DNA of 64,000 nucleotides from Puccinia triticina (taxonomy: Eukaryota > Basidiomycota > Pucciniomycetes > Pucciniales > Pucciniaceae), in assembly GCF_026914185.1 (NCBI RefSeq), contig NC_070572.1, forward strand, positions 1,178,001-1,242,000, given 5' to 3'. Shown here piece after piece: positions 22,688 through 35,645 of the stretch. The translations under genes and the position numbers were made by a program. Position 1 is the stretch's first letter, and each line of letters begins with the position of its first letter. Below the pieces are notes generated by a model. That model saw nothing but the letters and a program-made list of their open reading frames with translations. It searched no databases and had not been told where the DNA came from.

Positions 22688-23736
22688 ATGGAAGGGCCTT
22701 CAACAAGCTCAAACTTGGAGTTGATCGAAAACGCGGTCGGGAGGGGCGAGCTTCCTATCGTCTTACACACGCAATGCCAACAAGACCCAGAGGATGAACT
22801 TCCGATACTCTTGCGCCTGCGGCAAGAATGCGAGAGAACCGAACACGATGAAAGTGAACTTTGGGTGGAGAACACGAGGCTTAAAGAGGATTTAAAGAAG
22901 ATGAAGCAGCAAGAACGAAAGATGTTGCAAGAAGAAAAGCTTATTCAAAATCAGTTATCGTTCAGCGAACAGGAAAGATACAGCTTAGAACTTGAAGTGG
23001 CTAAGGCTACTGATGAGTGCTGTACCAAAGCGAAGCTGTTGGATGAGACCTCAGGTGAGTCCTGAGCGGAGGAGGGAAGAAAAAACCGTGTCTTACTTAC
23101 TTCCATGCACGTTTTATAGAAGAGCTACGTTTGGTAAAGCTCGAATTAGACTCGATGGTCTTGGCGGCCCAGAATGAGAAGCAGATCCAGGTGAAGCTCC
23201 CATCCGCTAACGAGGGTACAGCGATGTCAAGTAGCTCTCAGGACCTTCAGCTCGAAAACCTCGCGCTCCGTACGCTCGTTGAAGCACAAGAAACCATGAT
23301 CGCGGGCTTGACGGGAACGATTCGCGGGCTTTCTTCGTTGGACAAACCCCTTGGCGGCCACAAACTCTCTAATAAACGTAACCTGATGCTTTCCGAAGAG
23401 CTGGTTGATCGAGACAACCATTCCCTCCCTGCAGGGGCTCAAGAAACTAAGATCAACCCACGAAGTGCGAAACATGCTTCCCAAGAGCTGGAAATGATAC
23501 TGAGGGACAGTTGGTTATATATCATAAACAAGACGGGCATGATGACACTTAAGAACAGTTGTTTAATTAGGATAGACAAGACGGGCTTTGGTGCTTATTG
23601 CTTCACTTGTGTCATTTTAGGACTAATTATCATTGGGTCTATCTTTTTTCTTACACAGTGGAGTTTTGCGAGAGATGAGGCAACGGTCAATGCATGGTGG
23701 TACCTGAAGAAAAAATATAACATGAGGCAGAAATAG
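22688..23736 (+). CDS. Two-exon coiled-coil protein with C-terminal membrane segment
   Basis: Exons 22688-23054 and 23120-23736 join in phase across a 65-bp intron (GTGAGT..TTATAG), giving 327 residues. Residues about 45-150 are rich in Glu, Lys and Gln with heptad-like spacing (LWVENTRLKEDLKKMKQQER), suggesting a coiled coil. A single hydrophobic segment near residues 285-305 (CVILGLIIIGSIFFL) is followed by about 25 mostly polar residues. This is the layout of a tail-anchored or single-pass golgin-like protein, but I see no diagnostic motif and assign no function. The intron leaves Ser-Glu at the junction. The gene lies between the GTCCGAC repeat and the large minisatellite. Confidence 0.7.
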
Positions 23737-24090
23737 CTACAGTGAATTAGATGATGATCATCACTTTTTGAATGTGCAATTCTCATAATTTTTATCTCTT
23801 GTCTTGAAACAAACAAGACCCGATAGTACAATAAAAACAGACAGGATTTGGATTCCTATCATTTTCAACTGGCCTATATCTGTGGCAGCTTTTTGCATCT
23901 GGTGTTGCAGCAAAAATTTGTGACTGCATTGGGTGAAAGGATTTGGGCCATAGTGGCAGTGCCTGCAAACAATATTCCCATATGTTTTCCATGCCTGACA
24001 GGATGCCAGCTATGTGGGTCGGGTAGTGCTGGTCCCTGTTCCCAGAATTTTGTGAATTCCTCAGGGTATGTCTTTGGGTTAGGTTTAGGT
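23737..24090. other. No gene recognised
   Basis: Short open frames on both strands lack domains or splice support. The right edge leads into the module repeated at 27750-28320. Confidence 0.4.
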
Positions 24091-24660
24091 TATTTTCCTT
24101 TTCAAGTGAACAACAGATTAGGTTATTTTCCTTTTGAAGTGAACAACACAAGAGAGTTCATGCCTGGTAATGCCAATCAGGTTCAAAGTGCTTCACTGTG
24201 AAAATCAGAGGTTAGCAGGAATTGAGTTGCTGTGGTTCGCACTTTTTATTAGTAGTTTTCAAAGTGTGTGCAGCATGGGTTGCATTTGCAATGTAAAATG
24301 CTCTATATGAACTTGTAGTACTAAACTGCTAACTGGCCCAGCAGTTTGTCTGAGAGTAGCGAATGGTATCAAATTGATTCAGGTATTCATATTTGAATTC
24401 TATTTGAGTGGAATAATGGCTGGGTAAATTTAAGCTTGAATATTTGAATGAATTTGAACAATGGCTACAAAAGGCCTGTGGAGGGCCTATGTAAGCTTCT
24501 CTGGGGCACAAAGGGCCCCAGAGGACTGTGAATTGTCCCTTTAACGGCCCCTTTGGCGCAGCAAAGATAAAAACTCTGAATAGTGCCTCCGCTACTATGA
24601 AAAGTGCCTCGAGCAATTTGATTAGTGCGTCCACCACTATGAAAAGTGACTCTGGCAGGC
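24091..24660 (+). repeat. Array-flanking module, copy 1
   Basis: About 570 bp recur almost unchanged at 27750-28320: TTTTCAAGTGAACAACAGAT, then AATTGAGTTGCTGTGGT, then a segment with CACTATGAAAAGTGCCTC units. It ends exactly where the 41-bp array begins. The last 90 bp occur a third time at 28732-28826. The module and array therefore move or amplify together. Confidence 0.85.
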
Positions 24661-27193
24661 CAAGCAGTTGTCTGAGGAGGTCCCCTCCTCATCAAACTGC
24701 CCCAGCAGTTGTCTGAGGAGGTCCCCTCCTCATCAAACTGCCCCAGCAGTTGTCTGAGGAGGTCCCCTCCTCATCAAACTGCCCCAGCAGTTGTCTGAGG
24801 AGGTCCCCTCCTCATCAAACTGCCCCAGCAGTTGTCTGAGGAGGTCCCCTCCTCATCAAACTGCCCCAGCAGTTGTCTGAGGAGGTCCCCTCCTCATCAA
24901 ACTGCCCCAGCAGTTGTCTGAGGAGGTCCCCTCCTCATCAAACTGCCCCAGCAGTTGTCTGAGGAGGTCCCCTCCTCATCAAACTGCCCCAGCAGTTGTC
25001 TGAGGAGGTCCCCTCCTCATCAAACTGCCCCAGCAGTTGTCTGAGGAGGTCCCCTCCTCATCAAACTGCCCCAGCAGTTGTCTGAGGAGGTCCCCTCCTC
25101 ATCAAACTGCCCCAGCAGTTGTCTGAGGAGGTCCCCTCCTCATCAAACTGCCCCAGCAGTTGTCTGAGGAGGTCCCCTCCTCATCAAACTGCCCCAGCAG
25201 TTGTCTGAGGAGGTCCCCTCCTCATCAAACTGCCCCAGCAGTTGTCTGAGGAGGTCCCCTCCTCATCAAACTGCCCCAGCAGTTGTCTGAGGAGGTCCCC
25301 TCCTCATCAAACTGCCCCAGCAGTTGTCTGAGGAGGTCCCCTCCTCATCAAACTGCCCCAGCAGTTGTCTGAGGAGGTCCCCTCCTCATCAAACTGCCCC
25401 AGCAGTTGTCTGAGGAGGTCCCCTCCTCATCAAACTGCCCCAGCAGTTGTCTGAGGAGGTCCCCTCCTCATCAAACTGCCCCAGCAGTTGTCTGAGGAGG
25501 TCCCCTCCTCATCAAACTGCCCCAGCAGTTGTCTGAGGAGGTCCCCTCCTCATCAAACTGCCCCAGCAGTTGTCTGAGGAGGTCCCCTCCTCATCAAACT
25601 GCCCCAGCAGTTGTCTGAGGAGGTCCCCTCCTCATCAAACTGCCCCAGCAGTTGTCTGAGGAGGTCCCCTCCTCATCAAACTGCCCCAGCAGTTGTCTGA
25701 GGAGGTCCCCTCCTCATCAAACTGCCCCAGCAGTTGTCTGAGGAGGTCCCCTCCTCATCAAACTGCCCCAGCAGTTGTCTGAGGAGGTCCCCTCCTCATC
25801 AAACTGCCCCAGCAGTTGTCTGAGGAGGTCCCCTCCTCATCAAACTGCCCCAGCAGTTGTCTGAGGAGGTCCCCTCCTCATCAAACTGCCCCAGCAGTTG
25901 TCTGAGGAGGTCCCCTCCTCATCAAACTGCCCCAGCAGTTGTCTGAGGAGGTCCCCTCCTCATCAAACTGCCCCAGCAGTTGTCTGAGGAGGTCCCCTCC
26001 TCATCAAACTGCCCCAGCAGTTGTCTGAGGAGGTCCCCTCCTCATCAAACTGCCCCAGCAGTTGTCTGAGGAGGTCCCCTCCTCATCAAACTGCCCCAGC
26101 AGTTGTCTGAGGAGGTCCCCTCCTCATCAAACTGCCCCAGCAGTTGTCTGAGGAGGTCCCCTCCTCATCAAACTGCCCCAGCAGTTGTCTGAGGAGGTCC
26201 CCTCCTCATCAAACTGCCCCAGCAGTTGTCTGAGGAGGTCCCCTCCTCATCAAACTGCCCCAGCAGTTGTCTGAGGAGGTCCCCTCCTCATCAAACTGCC
26301 CCAGCAGTTGTCTGAGGAGGTCCCCTCCTCATCAAACTGCCCCAGCAGTTGTCTGAGGAGGTCCCCTCCTCATCAAACTGCCCCAGCAGTTGTCTGAGGA
26401 GGTCCCCTCCTCATCAAACTGCCCCAGCAGTTGTCTGAGGAGGTCCCCTCCTCATCAAACTGCCCCAGCAGTTGTCTGAGGAGGTCCCCTCCTCATCAAA
26501 CTGCCCCAGCAGTTGTCTGAGGAGGTCCCCTCCTCATCAAACTGCCCCAGCAGTTGTCTGAGGAGGTCCCCTCCTCATCAAACTGCCCCAGCAGTTGTCT
26601 GAGGAGGTCCCCTCCTCATCAAACTGCCCCAGCAGTTGTCTGAGGAGGTCCCCTCCTCATCAAACTGCCCCAGCAGTTGTCTGAGGAGGTCCCCTCCTCA
26701 TCAAACTGCCCCAGCAGTTGTCTGAGGAGGTCCCCTCCTCATCAAACTGCCCCAGCAGTTGTCTGAGGAGGTCCCCTCCTCATCAAACTGCCCCAGCAGT
26801 TGTCTGAGGAGGTCCCCTCCTCATCAAACTGCCCCAGCAGTTGTCTGAGGAGGTCCCCTCCTCATCAAACTGCCCCAGCAGTTGTCTGAGGAGGTCCCCT
26901 CCTCATCAAACTGCCCCAGCAGTTGTCTGAGGAGGTCCCCTCCTCATCAAACTGCCCCAGCAGTTGTCTGAGGAGGTCCCCTCCTCATCAAACTGCCCCA
27001 GCAGTTGTCTGAGGAGGTCCCCTCCTCATCAAACTGCCCAAGCAGTTGTCTGAGGAGGTCCCCTCCTCATCAAACTGCCCAAGCAGTTGTCTGAGGAGGT
27101 CCCCTCCTCATCAAACTGTCCAAGCAGTTGTCTGAGGATTTCCCCTCCTCATCAAACTGCCCAAGCAGTTGTCTGAGGAGGTCCCCTCTAGCT
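24660..27193 (+). repeat. 41-bp dyad minisatellite, array L1 (about 61 units)
   Basis: The monomer reads GCAGTTGTCTGAGGAGG, then TCCCCTCCTCATC, then AAACTGCCCCA, 41 bp in all. It contains a perfect stem, GAGGAGG-TCC-CCTCCTC. Units are nearly identical across the block (GCCCCA linker), with GCCCAA or GTCCAA linkers only in the last four or five. The array is in plus orientation, with no frame long enough to suggest coding. Confidence 0.95.
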
Positions 27194-27749
27194 GTTCTTT
27201 GGCACAGCGGAAAAAAAAATCTACCTCGGCACTCTGAAAAGTGCGTTTGCCACTATGAAAAGTGCCTCTGGCAATCTGAATAGTCTGTTTGCCACTATGA
27301 AAAGTGCCTACTCTTAATAGTGCGTTTGCCACTATGAAAAGTGCCTCTGGCAATCTGAATAGTCCGTTTGCCACTATGAAAAGTGCCTCTGGCAATCTGA
27401 ATACTGCGTCCGACCAGCCACTACGAAAAGCCCCCCCAGCACTCTGAACAATGTGTCCGCCACTATGAAAAAGGCCTCCAGCACTCTGAACAGTGCATTT
27501 GCCACTATGAAAAGTTCCTCCAGCACTCTGAATAGTCCCACAAGCAAAGCAGTTGTCTGATGAGGTTCCCTCCTCATCAAACTGGCCAAGCAGTTGTCTG
27601 AGGAGGTCCCCTAGTCCTCATCAAACTGCCCCAGCAGTTCTGTCAGCAGGTCATCTCCTCATCAAACTCCCCAAGCTAGAGAATGTAAAAAGGTACCCGT
27701 TGCTAGGTACCCGGCACCGCCTGGCGGGTACCGCCTGCACCTGCCCTGC
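27194..27749 (+). repeat. Module with CACTATGAAAAGTGCCTC units and GGTACC tail
   Basis: About eight units of roughly 42 bp pair CACTATGAAAAGTGCCTC with GGCAATCTGAATAGTGCG. A few 41-bp monomers follow, then GCTAGAGAATGTAAAAAGGT and a GGTACC-rich foldback. The same order of pieces occurs inverted at 39690-40250, the best-preserved mirror pair close to the centre. Confidence 0.85.
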
Positions 27750-28320
27750 TTATTTTCTTTTCAAGTGAACAACAGATTAGGTTATTTTCCTTTTGAAGTG
27801 AACAACACAAGAGAGTTCATGCCTGGTAATGCCAATCAGGTTCAAAGTGCTTCACTGTGAAAATCAGAGTTTAGCAGGAATTGAGTTGCTGTGGTCTGCA
27901 CTTTTTATTAGTAGTTTTCAAAGTGTGTGAAGCATTGGTTGCATTTGCAATGTAAAATGCTCTATATGAACTTGTAGTACTAAACTGCTAACTGTCCCAG
28001 CAGTTTGTCTGAGAGTAGCAAATGGTATCAAATTGATTCAAGTATTAATATTTGAATTCTATTTGAGTGGAATAATGGCTGGGTAAATTTAAGCTTGAAT
28101 ATTTGAATGAATTTGAAGAATGGCTACAAAAGGCCTGTGGAGGGCCTATGTAAGCTTCTCTGGGGCACAAAGGGCCCCAGAGGACTGTGAATTGTCCCTT
28201 CAACGGCCCCTTTGGTGCAGCAAAGATAAAAACTCTGAATAGTGCCTCCGCTACTATGAAAAGTGCCTCCAGCAATTTGATTAGTGCGTCCACCACTATG
28301 AAAAGTGACTCTGGCAGGCC
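27750..28320 (+). repeat. Array-flanking module, copy 2
   Basis: This is a near-identical repeat of 24091-24660 with scattered substitutions. It again ends where 41-bp units start. Confidence 0.85.
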
Positions 28321-31300
28321 AAGCAGTTGTCTAAGGAGGTCCCCTCCTCATCAAACTGCCCAAGCAGTTGTCTGAGGAGGTCCCCTCCTCATCAAACTGG
28401 CCAAGCAGTTGTCTGAGGAGGTCCCCTCCTCATCAAACTGGCCAAGCATTTTTCTGAGGAGGTCCCCTCCCCATCAAACTGGCCAAGCAGTTGTCTGGGG
28501 AGGTCCCCTCCTCATCAAACTGGCCAAGCAGTTGTCTGGGGAGGTCCCCTCCTCATCAAACTGGCCAAGCAGTTGTCTAAGGAGGTCCCCTCCTCATCAA
28601 ACTGGCCAAGCACTTGTCTGAGGATGTCCCCTCCTCATCAAACTGGCCAAGCAGTTGTCTGAGGCCCCAATTATAAACATTTTTTTGAGATATTTTTGAA
28701 AATGAACTGAAAAGTATTTGAAAACAAAATGAAGATAAAAACTCTGAATAGTGCCTCCGCTACTATGAAAAGTGCCTCCAGCAATTTGATTAGTGCGTCC
28801 ACCACTATGAAAAGTGACTCTGGCAGGCCAAGCAGTTGTCTAAGGAGGTCCCCTCCTCATCAAACTGCCCAAGCAGTTGTCTGAGGAGGTCCCCTCCTCA
28901 TCAAACTGGCCAAGCAGTTGTCTGAGGAGGTCCCCTCCTCATCAAACTGGCCAAGCAGTTGTCTGAGGAGGTCCCCTCCTCATCAAACTGGCAAAGCAGT
29001 TGTCTGAGGAGGTCCCCTCCTCATCAAACTGGCCAAGCAGTTGTCTGAGGAGGTCCCCTCCTCATCAAACTGGCCAAGCAGTTGTCTGAGGAGGTCCCCT
29101 CCTCATCAAACTGGCCAAGCAGTTGTCTGAGGAGGTCCCCTCCTCATCAAACTGCCCAAGCAGTTGTCTGAGGAGGTCCCCTCCTCATCAAACTGCCCAA
29201 GCAGTTGTCTGAGGAGGTCCCCTCCTCATCAAACTGCCCAAGCAGTTGTCTGAGGAGGTCCCCTCCTCATCAAACTGCCCAAGCAGTTGTCTGAGGAGGT
29301 CCCCTCCTCATCAAACTGCCCAAGCAGTTGTCTGAGGAGGTCCCCTCCTCATCAAACTGCCCATGAAGCAGTTGTCTGAGGAGGTCCCCTCCTCATCAAA
29401 CTGCCCATGAAGCAGTTGTCTGAGGAGGTCCCCTCCTCATCAAACTGCCCAAGCAGTTGTCTGAGGAGGTCCCCTCCTCATCAAACTGCCCAAGCAGTTG
29501 TCTGAGGAGGTCCCCTCCTCATCAAACTGCCCCAGCAGTTGTCTGAGGAGGTCCCCTCCTCATCAAACTGCCCCAGCAGTTGTCTGAGGAGGTCCCCTCC
29601 TCATCAAACTGCCCCAGCAGTTGTCTGAGGAGGTCCCCTCCTCATCAAACTGCCCCAGCAGTTGTCTGAGGAGATCCCCTCCTCATCAAACTGCCCCAGC
29701 AGTTGTCTGAGGAGGTCCCCTCCTCATCAAACTGCCCCAGCAGTTGTCTGAGGAGGTCCCCTCCTCATCAAACTGCCCCAGCAGTTGTCTGAGGAGATCC
29801 CCTCCTCATCAAACTGCCCCAGCAGTTGTCTGAGGAGGTCCCCTCCTCATCAAACTGCCCCAGCAGTTGTCTGAGGAGGTCCCCTCCTCATCAAACTGCC
29901 CCAGCAGTTGTCTGAGGAGGTCCCCTCCTCATCAAACTGCCCCAGCAGTTGTCTGAGGAGGTCCCCTCCTCATCAAACTGCCCCAGCAGTTGTCTGAGGA
30001 GGTCCCCTCCTCATCAAACTGCCCCAGCAGTTGTCTGAGGAGGTCCCCTCCTCATCAAACTGCCCCAGCAGTTGTCTGAGGAGGTCCCCTCCTCATCAAA
30101 CTGCCCCAGCAGTTGTCTGAGGAGGTCCCCTCCTCATCAAACTGCCCCAGCAGTTGTCTGAGGAGGTCCCCTCCTCATCAAACTGCCCCAGCAGTTGTCT
30201 GAGGAGGTCCCCTCCTCATCAAACTGCCCCAGCAGTTGTCTGAGGAGGTCCCCTCCTCATCAAACTGCCCCAGCAGTTGTCTGAGGAGGTCCCCTCCTCA
30301 TCAAACTGCCCCAGCAGTTGTCTGAGGAGGTCCCCTCCTCATCAAACTGCCCCAGCAGTTGTCTGAGGAGGTCCCCTCCTCATCAAACTGCCCCAGCAGT
30401 TGTCTGAGGAGGTCCCCTCCTCATCAAACTGCCCAAGCAGTTGTCTGAGGAGGTCCCCTCCTCATCAAACTGCCCCAGCAGTTGTCTGAGGAGGTCCCCT
30501 CCTCATCAAACTGCCCCAGCAGTTGTCTGAGGAGGTCCCCTCCTCATCAAACTGCCCCAGCAGTTGTCTGAGGAGGTCCCCTCCTCATCAAACTGCCCCA
30601 GCAGTTGTCTGAGGAGGTCCCCTCCTCATCAAACTGCCCCAGCAGTTGTCTGAGGAGGTCCCCTCCTCATCAAACTGCCCCAGCAGTTGTCTGAGGAGGT
30701 CCCCTCCTCATCAAACTGCCCCAGCAGTTGTCTGAGGAGGTCCCCTCCTCATCAAACTGCCCCAGCAGTTGTCTGAGGAGGTCCCCTCCTCATCAAACTG
30801 CCCCAGCAGTTGTCTGAGGAGGTCCCCTCCTCATCAAACTGCCCCAGCAGTTGTCTGAGGAGGTCCCCTCCTCATCAAACTGCCCCAGCAGTTGTCTGAG
30901 GAGGTCCCCTCCTCATCAAACTGCCCCAGCAGTTCTCTGAGGAGGTCCCCTCCTCATCAAACTGCCCCAGCAGTTGTCTGAGGAGGTCCCCTCCTCATCA
31001 AACTGCCCCAGCAGTTGTCTGAGGAGGTCCCCTCCTCATCAAACTGCCCCAGCAGTTGTCTGAGGAGGTCCCCTCCTCATCAAACTGCCCCAGCAGTTGT
31101 CTGAGGAGGTCCCCTCCTCATCAAACTGCCCCAGCAGTTGTCTGAGGAGGTCCCCTCCTCATCAAACTGCCCCAGCAGTTGTCTGAGGAGGTCCCCTCCT
31201 CATCAAACTGCCCCAGCAGTTGTCTGAGGAGGTCCCCTCCTCATCAAACTGCCCCAGCAGTTGTCTGAGGAGGTCCCCTCCTCATCAAACTGCCCCAGCA

Positions 31301-33832
31301 GTTGTCTGAGGAGGTCCCCTCCTCATCAAACTGCCCCAGCAGTTGTCTGAGGAGGTCCCCTCCTCATCAAACTGCCCCAGCAGTTGTCTGAGGAGATCCC
31401 CTCCTCATCAAACTGCCCCAGCAGTTGTCTGAGGAGGTCCCCTCCTCATCAAACTGCCCCAGCAGTTGTCTGAGGAGGTCCCCTCCTCATCAAACTGCCC
31501 CAGCAGTTGTCTGAGGAGGTCCCCTCCTCATCAAACTGCCCCAGCAGTTGTCTGAGGAGGTCCCCTCCTCATCAAACTGCCCCAGCAGTTGTCTGAGGAG
31601 GTCCCCTCCTCATCAAACTGCCCCAGCAGTTGTCTGAGGAGGTCCCCTCCTCATCAAACTGCCCCAGCAGTTGTCTGAGGAGGTCCCCTCCTCATCAAAC
31701 TGCCCCAGCAGTTGTCTGAGGAGGTCCCCTCCTCATCAAACTGCCCCAGCAGTTGTCTGAGGAGGTCCCCTCCTCATCAAACTGCCCCAGCAGTTGTCTG
31801 AGGAGGTCCCCTCCTCATCAAACTGCCCCAGCAGTTGTCTGAGGAGGTCTCCTCCTCATCAAACTGCCCCAGCAGTTGTCTGAGGAGGTCTCCTCCTCAT
31901 CAAACTGCCCCAGCAGTTGTCTGAGGAGGTCTCCTCCTCATCAAACTGCCCCAGCAGTTGTCTAAGGAGGTCTCCTCCTCATCAAACTGCCCCAGCAGTT
32001 GTCTGAGGAGGTCTCCTCCTCATCAAACTGCCCCAGCAGTTGTCTGAGGAGGTCTCCTCCTCATCAAACTGCCCCAGCAGTTGTCTGAGGAGGTCTCCTC
32101 CTCATCAAACTGCCCCAGCAGTTGTCTGAGGAGGTCCCCTCCTCATCAAACTGCCCCAGCAGTTGTCTGAGGAGGTCCCCTCCTCATCAAACTGCCCCAG
32201 CAGTTGTCTGAGGAGGTCCCCTCCTCATCAAACTGCCCCAGCAGTTGTCTGAGGAGGTCCCCTCCTCATCAAACTGCCCCAGCAGTTGTCTGAGGAGGTC
32301 CCCTCCTCATCAAACTGCCCCAGCAGTTGTCTGAGGAGGTCCCCTCCTCATCAAACTGCCCCAGCAGTTGTCTGAGGAGGTCCCCTCCTCATCAAACTGC
32401 CCCAGCAGTTGTCTGAGGAGGTCCCCTCCTCATCAAACTGCCCCAGCAGTTGTCTGAGGAGGTCCCCTCCTCATCAAACTGCCCCAGCAGTTGTCTGAGG
32501 AGGTCCCCTCCTCATCAAACTGCCCCAGCAGTTGTCTGAGGAGGTCCCCTCCTCATCAAACTGCCCCAGCAGTTGTCTGAGGAGGTCCCCTCCTCATCAA
32601 ACTGCCCCAGCAGTTGTCTGAGGAGGTCCCCTCCTCATCAAACTGCCCCAGCAGTTGTCTGAGGAGGTCCCCTCCTCATCAAACTGCCCCAGCAGTTGTC
32701 TGAGGAGGTCCCCTCCTCATCAAACTGCCCCAGCAGTTGTCTGAGGAGGTCCCCTCCTCATCAAACTGCCCCAGCAGTTGTCTGAGGAGGTCCCCTCCTC
32801 ATCAAACTGCCCCAGCAGTTGTCTGAGGAGGTCCCCTCCTCATCAAACTGCCCCAGCAGTTGTCTGAGGAGGTCCCCTCCTCATCAAACTGCCCCAGCAG
32901 TTGTCTGAGGAGGTCTCCTCCTCATCAAACTGCCCCAGCAGTTGTCTGAGGAGGTCTCCTCCTCATCAAACTGCCCCAGCAGTTGTCTGAGGAGGTCTCC
33001 TCCTCATCAAACTGCCCCAGCAGTTGTCTGAGGAGGTCTCCTCCTCATCAAACTGCCCCAGCAGTTGTCTGAGGAGGTCTCCTTCTCATCAAACTGCCCC
33101 AGCAGTTGTCTGAGGAGGTCTCCTCCTCATCAAACTGCCCCAGCAGTTGTCTGAGGAGGTCTCCTCCTCATCAAACTGCCCCAGCAGTTGTCTGAGGAGG
33201 TCTCCTCCTCATCAAACTGCCCCAGCAGTTGTCTGAGGAGGTCTCCTCCTCATCAAACTGCCCCAGCAGTTGTCTGAGGAGGTCTCCTCCTCATCAAACT
33301 GCCCCAGCAGTTGTCTGAGGAGGTCTCCTCCTCATCAAACTGCCCCAGCAGTTGTCTGAGGAGGTCTCCTCCTCATCAAACTGCCCCAGCAGTTGTCTGA
33401 GGAGGTCTCCTCCTCATCAAACTGCCCCAGCAGTTGTCTGAGGAGGTCTCCTCCTCATCAAACTGCCCCAGCAGTTGTCTGAGGAGGTCTCCTCCTCATC
33501 AAACTGCCCCAGCAGTTGTCTGAGGAGGTCTCCTCCTCATCAAACTGCCCCAGCAGTTGTCTGAGGAGGTCCCCTCCTCATCAAACTGCCCCAGCAGTTG
33601 TCTGAGGAGGTCCCCTCCTCATCAAACTGCCCCAGCAGTTGTCTGAGGAGGTCCCCTCCTCATCAAACTGCCCCAGCAGTTGTCTGAGGAGGTCCCCTCC
33701 TCATCAAACTGCCCCAGCAGTTGTCTGAGGAGGTCCCCTCCTCATCAAACTGCCCCAGCAGTTGTCTGAGGAGACCAAGCAGTTGTCTGAGGAGGTTGGA
33801 GGTTCCCTCCTCATCAAACTGGACAAGCAGTG
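28321..33832 (+). repeat. 41-bp dyad minisatellite, array L2 (about 128 units)
   Basis: About eight units (28321-28665, mostly GGCCAA linkers) precede a 160-bp spacer that includes the last part of the flanking module. About 120 units follow (28829-33783). Blocks of units share one variant: GGCCAA and GCCCAA linkers at the left, GCCCCA later, and a loop change (GGTCTCC in place of GGTCCCC) at 31845-32110 and 32905-33560. The stem bases GAGGAGG and CCTCCTC are almost always intact. All units are in plus orientation. Confidence 0.95.
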
Positions 33833-33888
33833 AAGGGTAGCTGTCAGACTGCTACCACTTCTGCTATTCAACACACCTTAGAAAAATT

Positions 33889-34395
33889 TGCAATTGTAGT
33901 GCGCTAAATGTAGCGGCCACTTAGCAGAAAATAGCTAAAATCAGTGGTAGTGTCACACCCTTCTGCTGATTCTAGCGGTAGTGCTGCGGTCAGAAACCGC
34001 TACTCTACATATAAACATCAGGGGTTTGTATTCCTAGTATCTTTAATTTGCCCAAAAGAATTCCGATTTTTGTCGAGTAATTTTCTTTTAATTGTTGATT
34101 ACACAACAAATTTTCAGTTAACTGTTAACTAAGTGACAGATAGCTGAATAATACCCTAATTTAGCAGTTTTTTAGCGCTGCTACACTAAAGTAAATTGTA
34201 GCGGACATACTATTACAACTACACCTAACTCAGGTTGGGCAAGAAAGGGCAAGTTTTGCTACAAATTACAGCTAATTATCTGTAACTTAGCGTTAGCGGG
34301 TTTTAGGGGGTTGGTATTACCCTAAATAATACAGCCCCAGTGCGCTACACTACTTTTTTAGCGGCGCTAATTACATTTAGCGTAATAGTTGCATT
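33889..34395. mobile_element. TAGCG-rich foldback element at the centre of the inverted arrays
   Basis: The ends are imperfect inverted repeats of about 30 bp, both reading TGCAA, then a short variable part, then CGCTAAATGTA. The interior is rich in TAGCG and CGCTA words, like the 477-bp element at 52401. No target duplication is clear. It lies in the gap where the 41-bp monomers change orientation. Confidence 0.5.
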
Positions 34396-35111
34396 GTTGA
34401 TGATTAGAAGAAAATTACTCAGTAAACATGGAATATTTGTTTGAGAAAATGAAAGATACTGGGAATAAAAAGCCCTAATGCTTCAATCTTGCTGATAAGT
34501 TGAACCGTTGCGTGCAAAATTTGAATTTACGCCAAAAAAATGTGGAATCCTGGATAATGTATCTGCCCACCGCTCCAACTCAACTTCAACTTGCCTTCTG
34601 GGGTTCAATATTATTTTTTTCAATTCATAGTGTGCTTCTACATTGCCGCTGCAGAACAACCGCGCTACAAGGCAGTGGGGCTTGCTTGGAGCGGCTGGTA
34701 TCTATAGCCCAGAAATAGCATGCAAACAGCTTGGATAAAGTGCATCTTGCGTTCCCATGTGCTACAGTTATATGAGGAGGGCAGTTCCTCAGACAACTGC
34801 TTGGCCAATTTGATGAGGAGAGAGTCTTTTGCCTTTTAAACATCATGTCACAAACATTTCATGTCACAAAGATCATCAGCAATAAAAATTGAAATTGCCC
34901 CCCTATAGATATAGACTATGATAGACCATGGCAGGATAGCACTTTGAGAGCAGATCAAGATTATTTAGATAGGTTTGCAAGACAGCACATTGCGAGTTCG
35001 TACATTTGGAATATTTAAAAATCAAGCATCAAATTCAAAAGGACGCATTGTAGTTGCAAATAGTAAACCCATGTATTTTGCAAAGGAAGCTAACCTGCAG
35101 AATAGGTGAAT
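34396..35111. other. Central gap between the arrays
   Basis: No gene recognised. One 41-bp monomer in minus orientation lies at about 34771-34825, so orientation has already switched here. The rest is AT-rich unique sequence. Confidence 0.5.
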
Positions 35112-35645
35112 TTAAAATTCATAACGGTTGTCCTCTGCGGCGCTATCGGATTTGCTCGCCAATTCGTCTTCTTCTATCTCAAGCTCATTGGCCATTTGAT
35201 GTTCTTCATCACTATTGAAAGGGTTTTCTTCAGCGTCTTCTTCGTCGGTTTTGAGAGTATCCTCACTTCCCAGAGTAACGTCCCCTTCGCTTCGAAGCGA
35301 CCCTTCTTCTCCGCCGTGAGCGCTATCGTTGCTTTGCATCTCGTCGTCGTCAGTCTTGACCGTATCTTGACTACCCAGCGTGATGTCTCTGTCGCTTTCA
35401 AGCAATCCCACTGACTCGCCTTCGGTATTGTCCTCGCCGCGTAACGTCTCGACCTCGTTGCTGTCAAGCGTTCCCATGTCCTTGTTTTCACTGGCGTAGT
35501 CGCCGCGTAAAGTTTCATCTCCGTCGCTTTCAAGCAATCCAACGTATTCACCACGTAACGGCTCGTGTCGATCACCCGATTCCAGGTCGCTTCCGGCAAT
35601 CCTGCCTTGTTCTGCGACGGTAAGCGCAGATGTTCTGGAAGCCAT
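35112..35645 (-). CDS. Acidic repeat protein, hypothetical
   Basis: An uninterrupted 177-codon frame opens at ATG 35645 and stops at 35112. The product is strongly acidic (runs of E/D/S such as KTDEEDAEENPF) and contains a repeated unit, VGLLESDGDETLRG with VGLLESDRDITLG, plus VTLGSEDTLKTD. No domain, signal peptide or membrane segment is seen. An acceptor-like TTTTGTAG lies 35-40 bp upstream and the frame is open back to it (VSGENTRASNG), so this may be the last exon of a longer gene whose 5' part was replaced by repeats. It is the only convincing frame in the space between the inverted arrays. Confidence 0.5.
   Translation of the reverse strand: MASRTSALTVAEQGRIAGSDLESGDRHEPLRGEYVGLLESDGDETLRGDYASENKDMGTLDSNEVETLRGEDNTEGESVGLLESDRDITLGSQDTVKTDDDEMQSNDSAHGGEEGSLRSEGDVTLGSEDTLKTDEEDAEENPFNSDEEHQMANELEIEEDELASKSDSAAEDNRYEF

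Noticed and set aside
24660..33832. CRISPR array
   Set aside because: Direct repeats of 41 bp without unique spacers, in a eukaryotic context, with no cas genes; this is a minisatellite.
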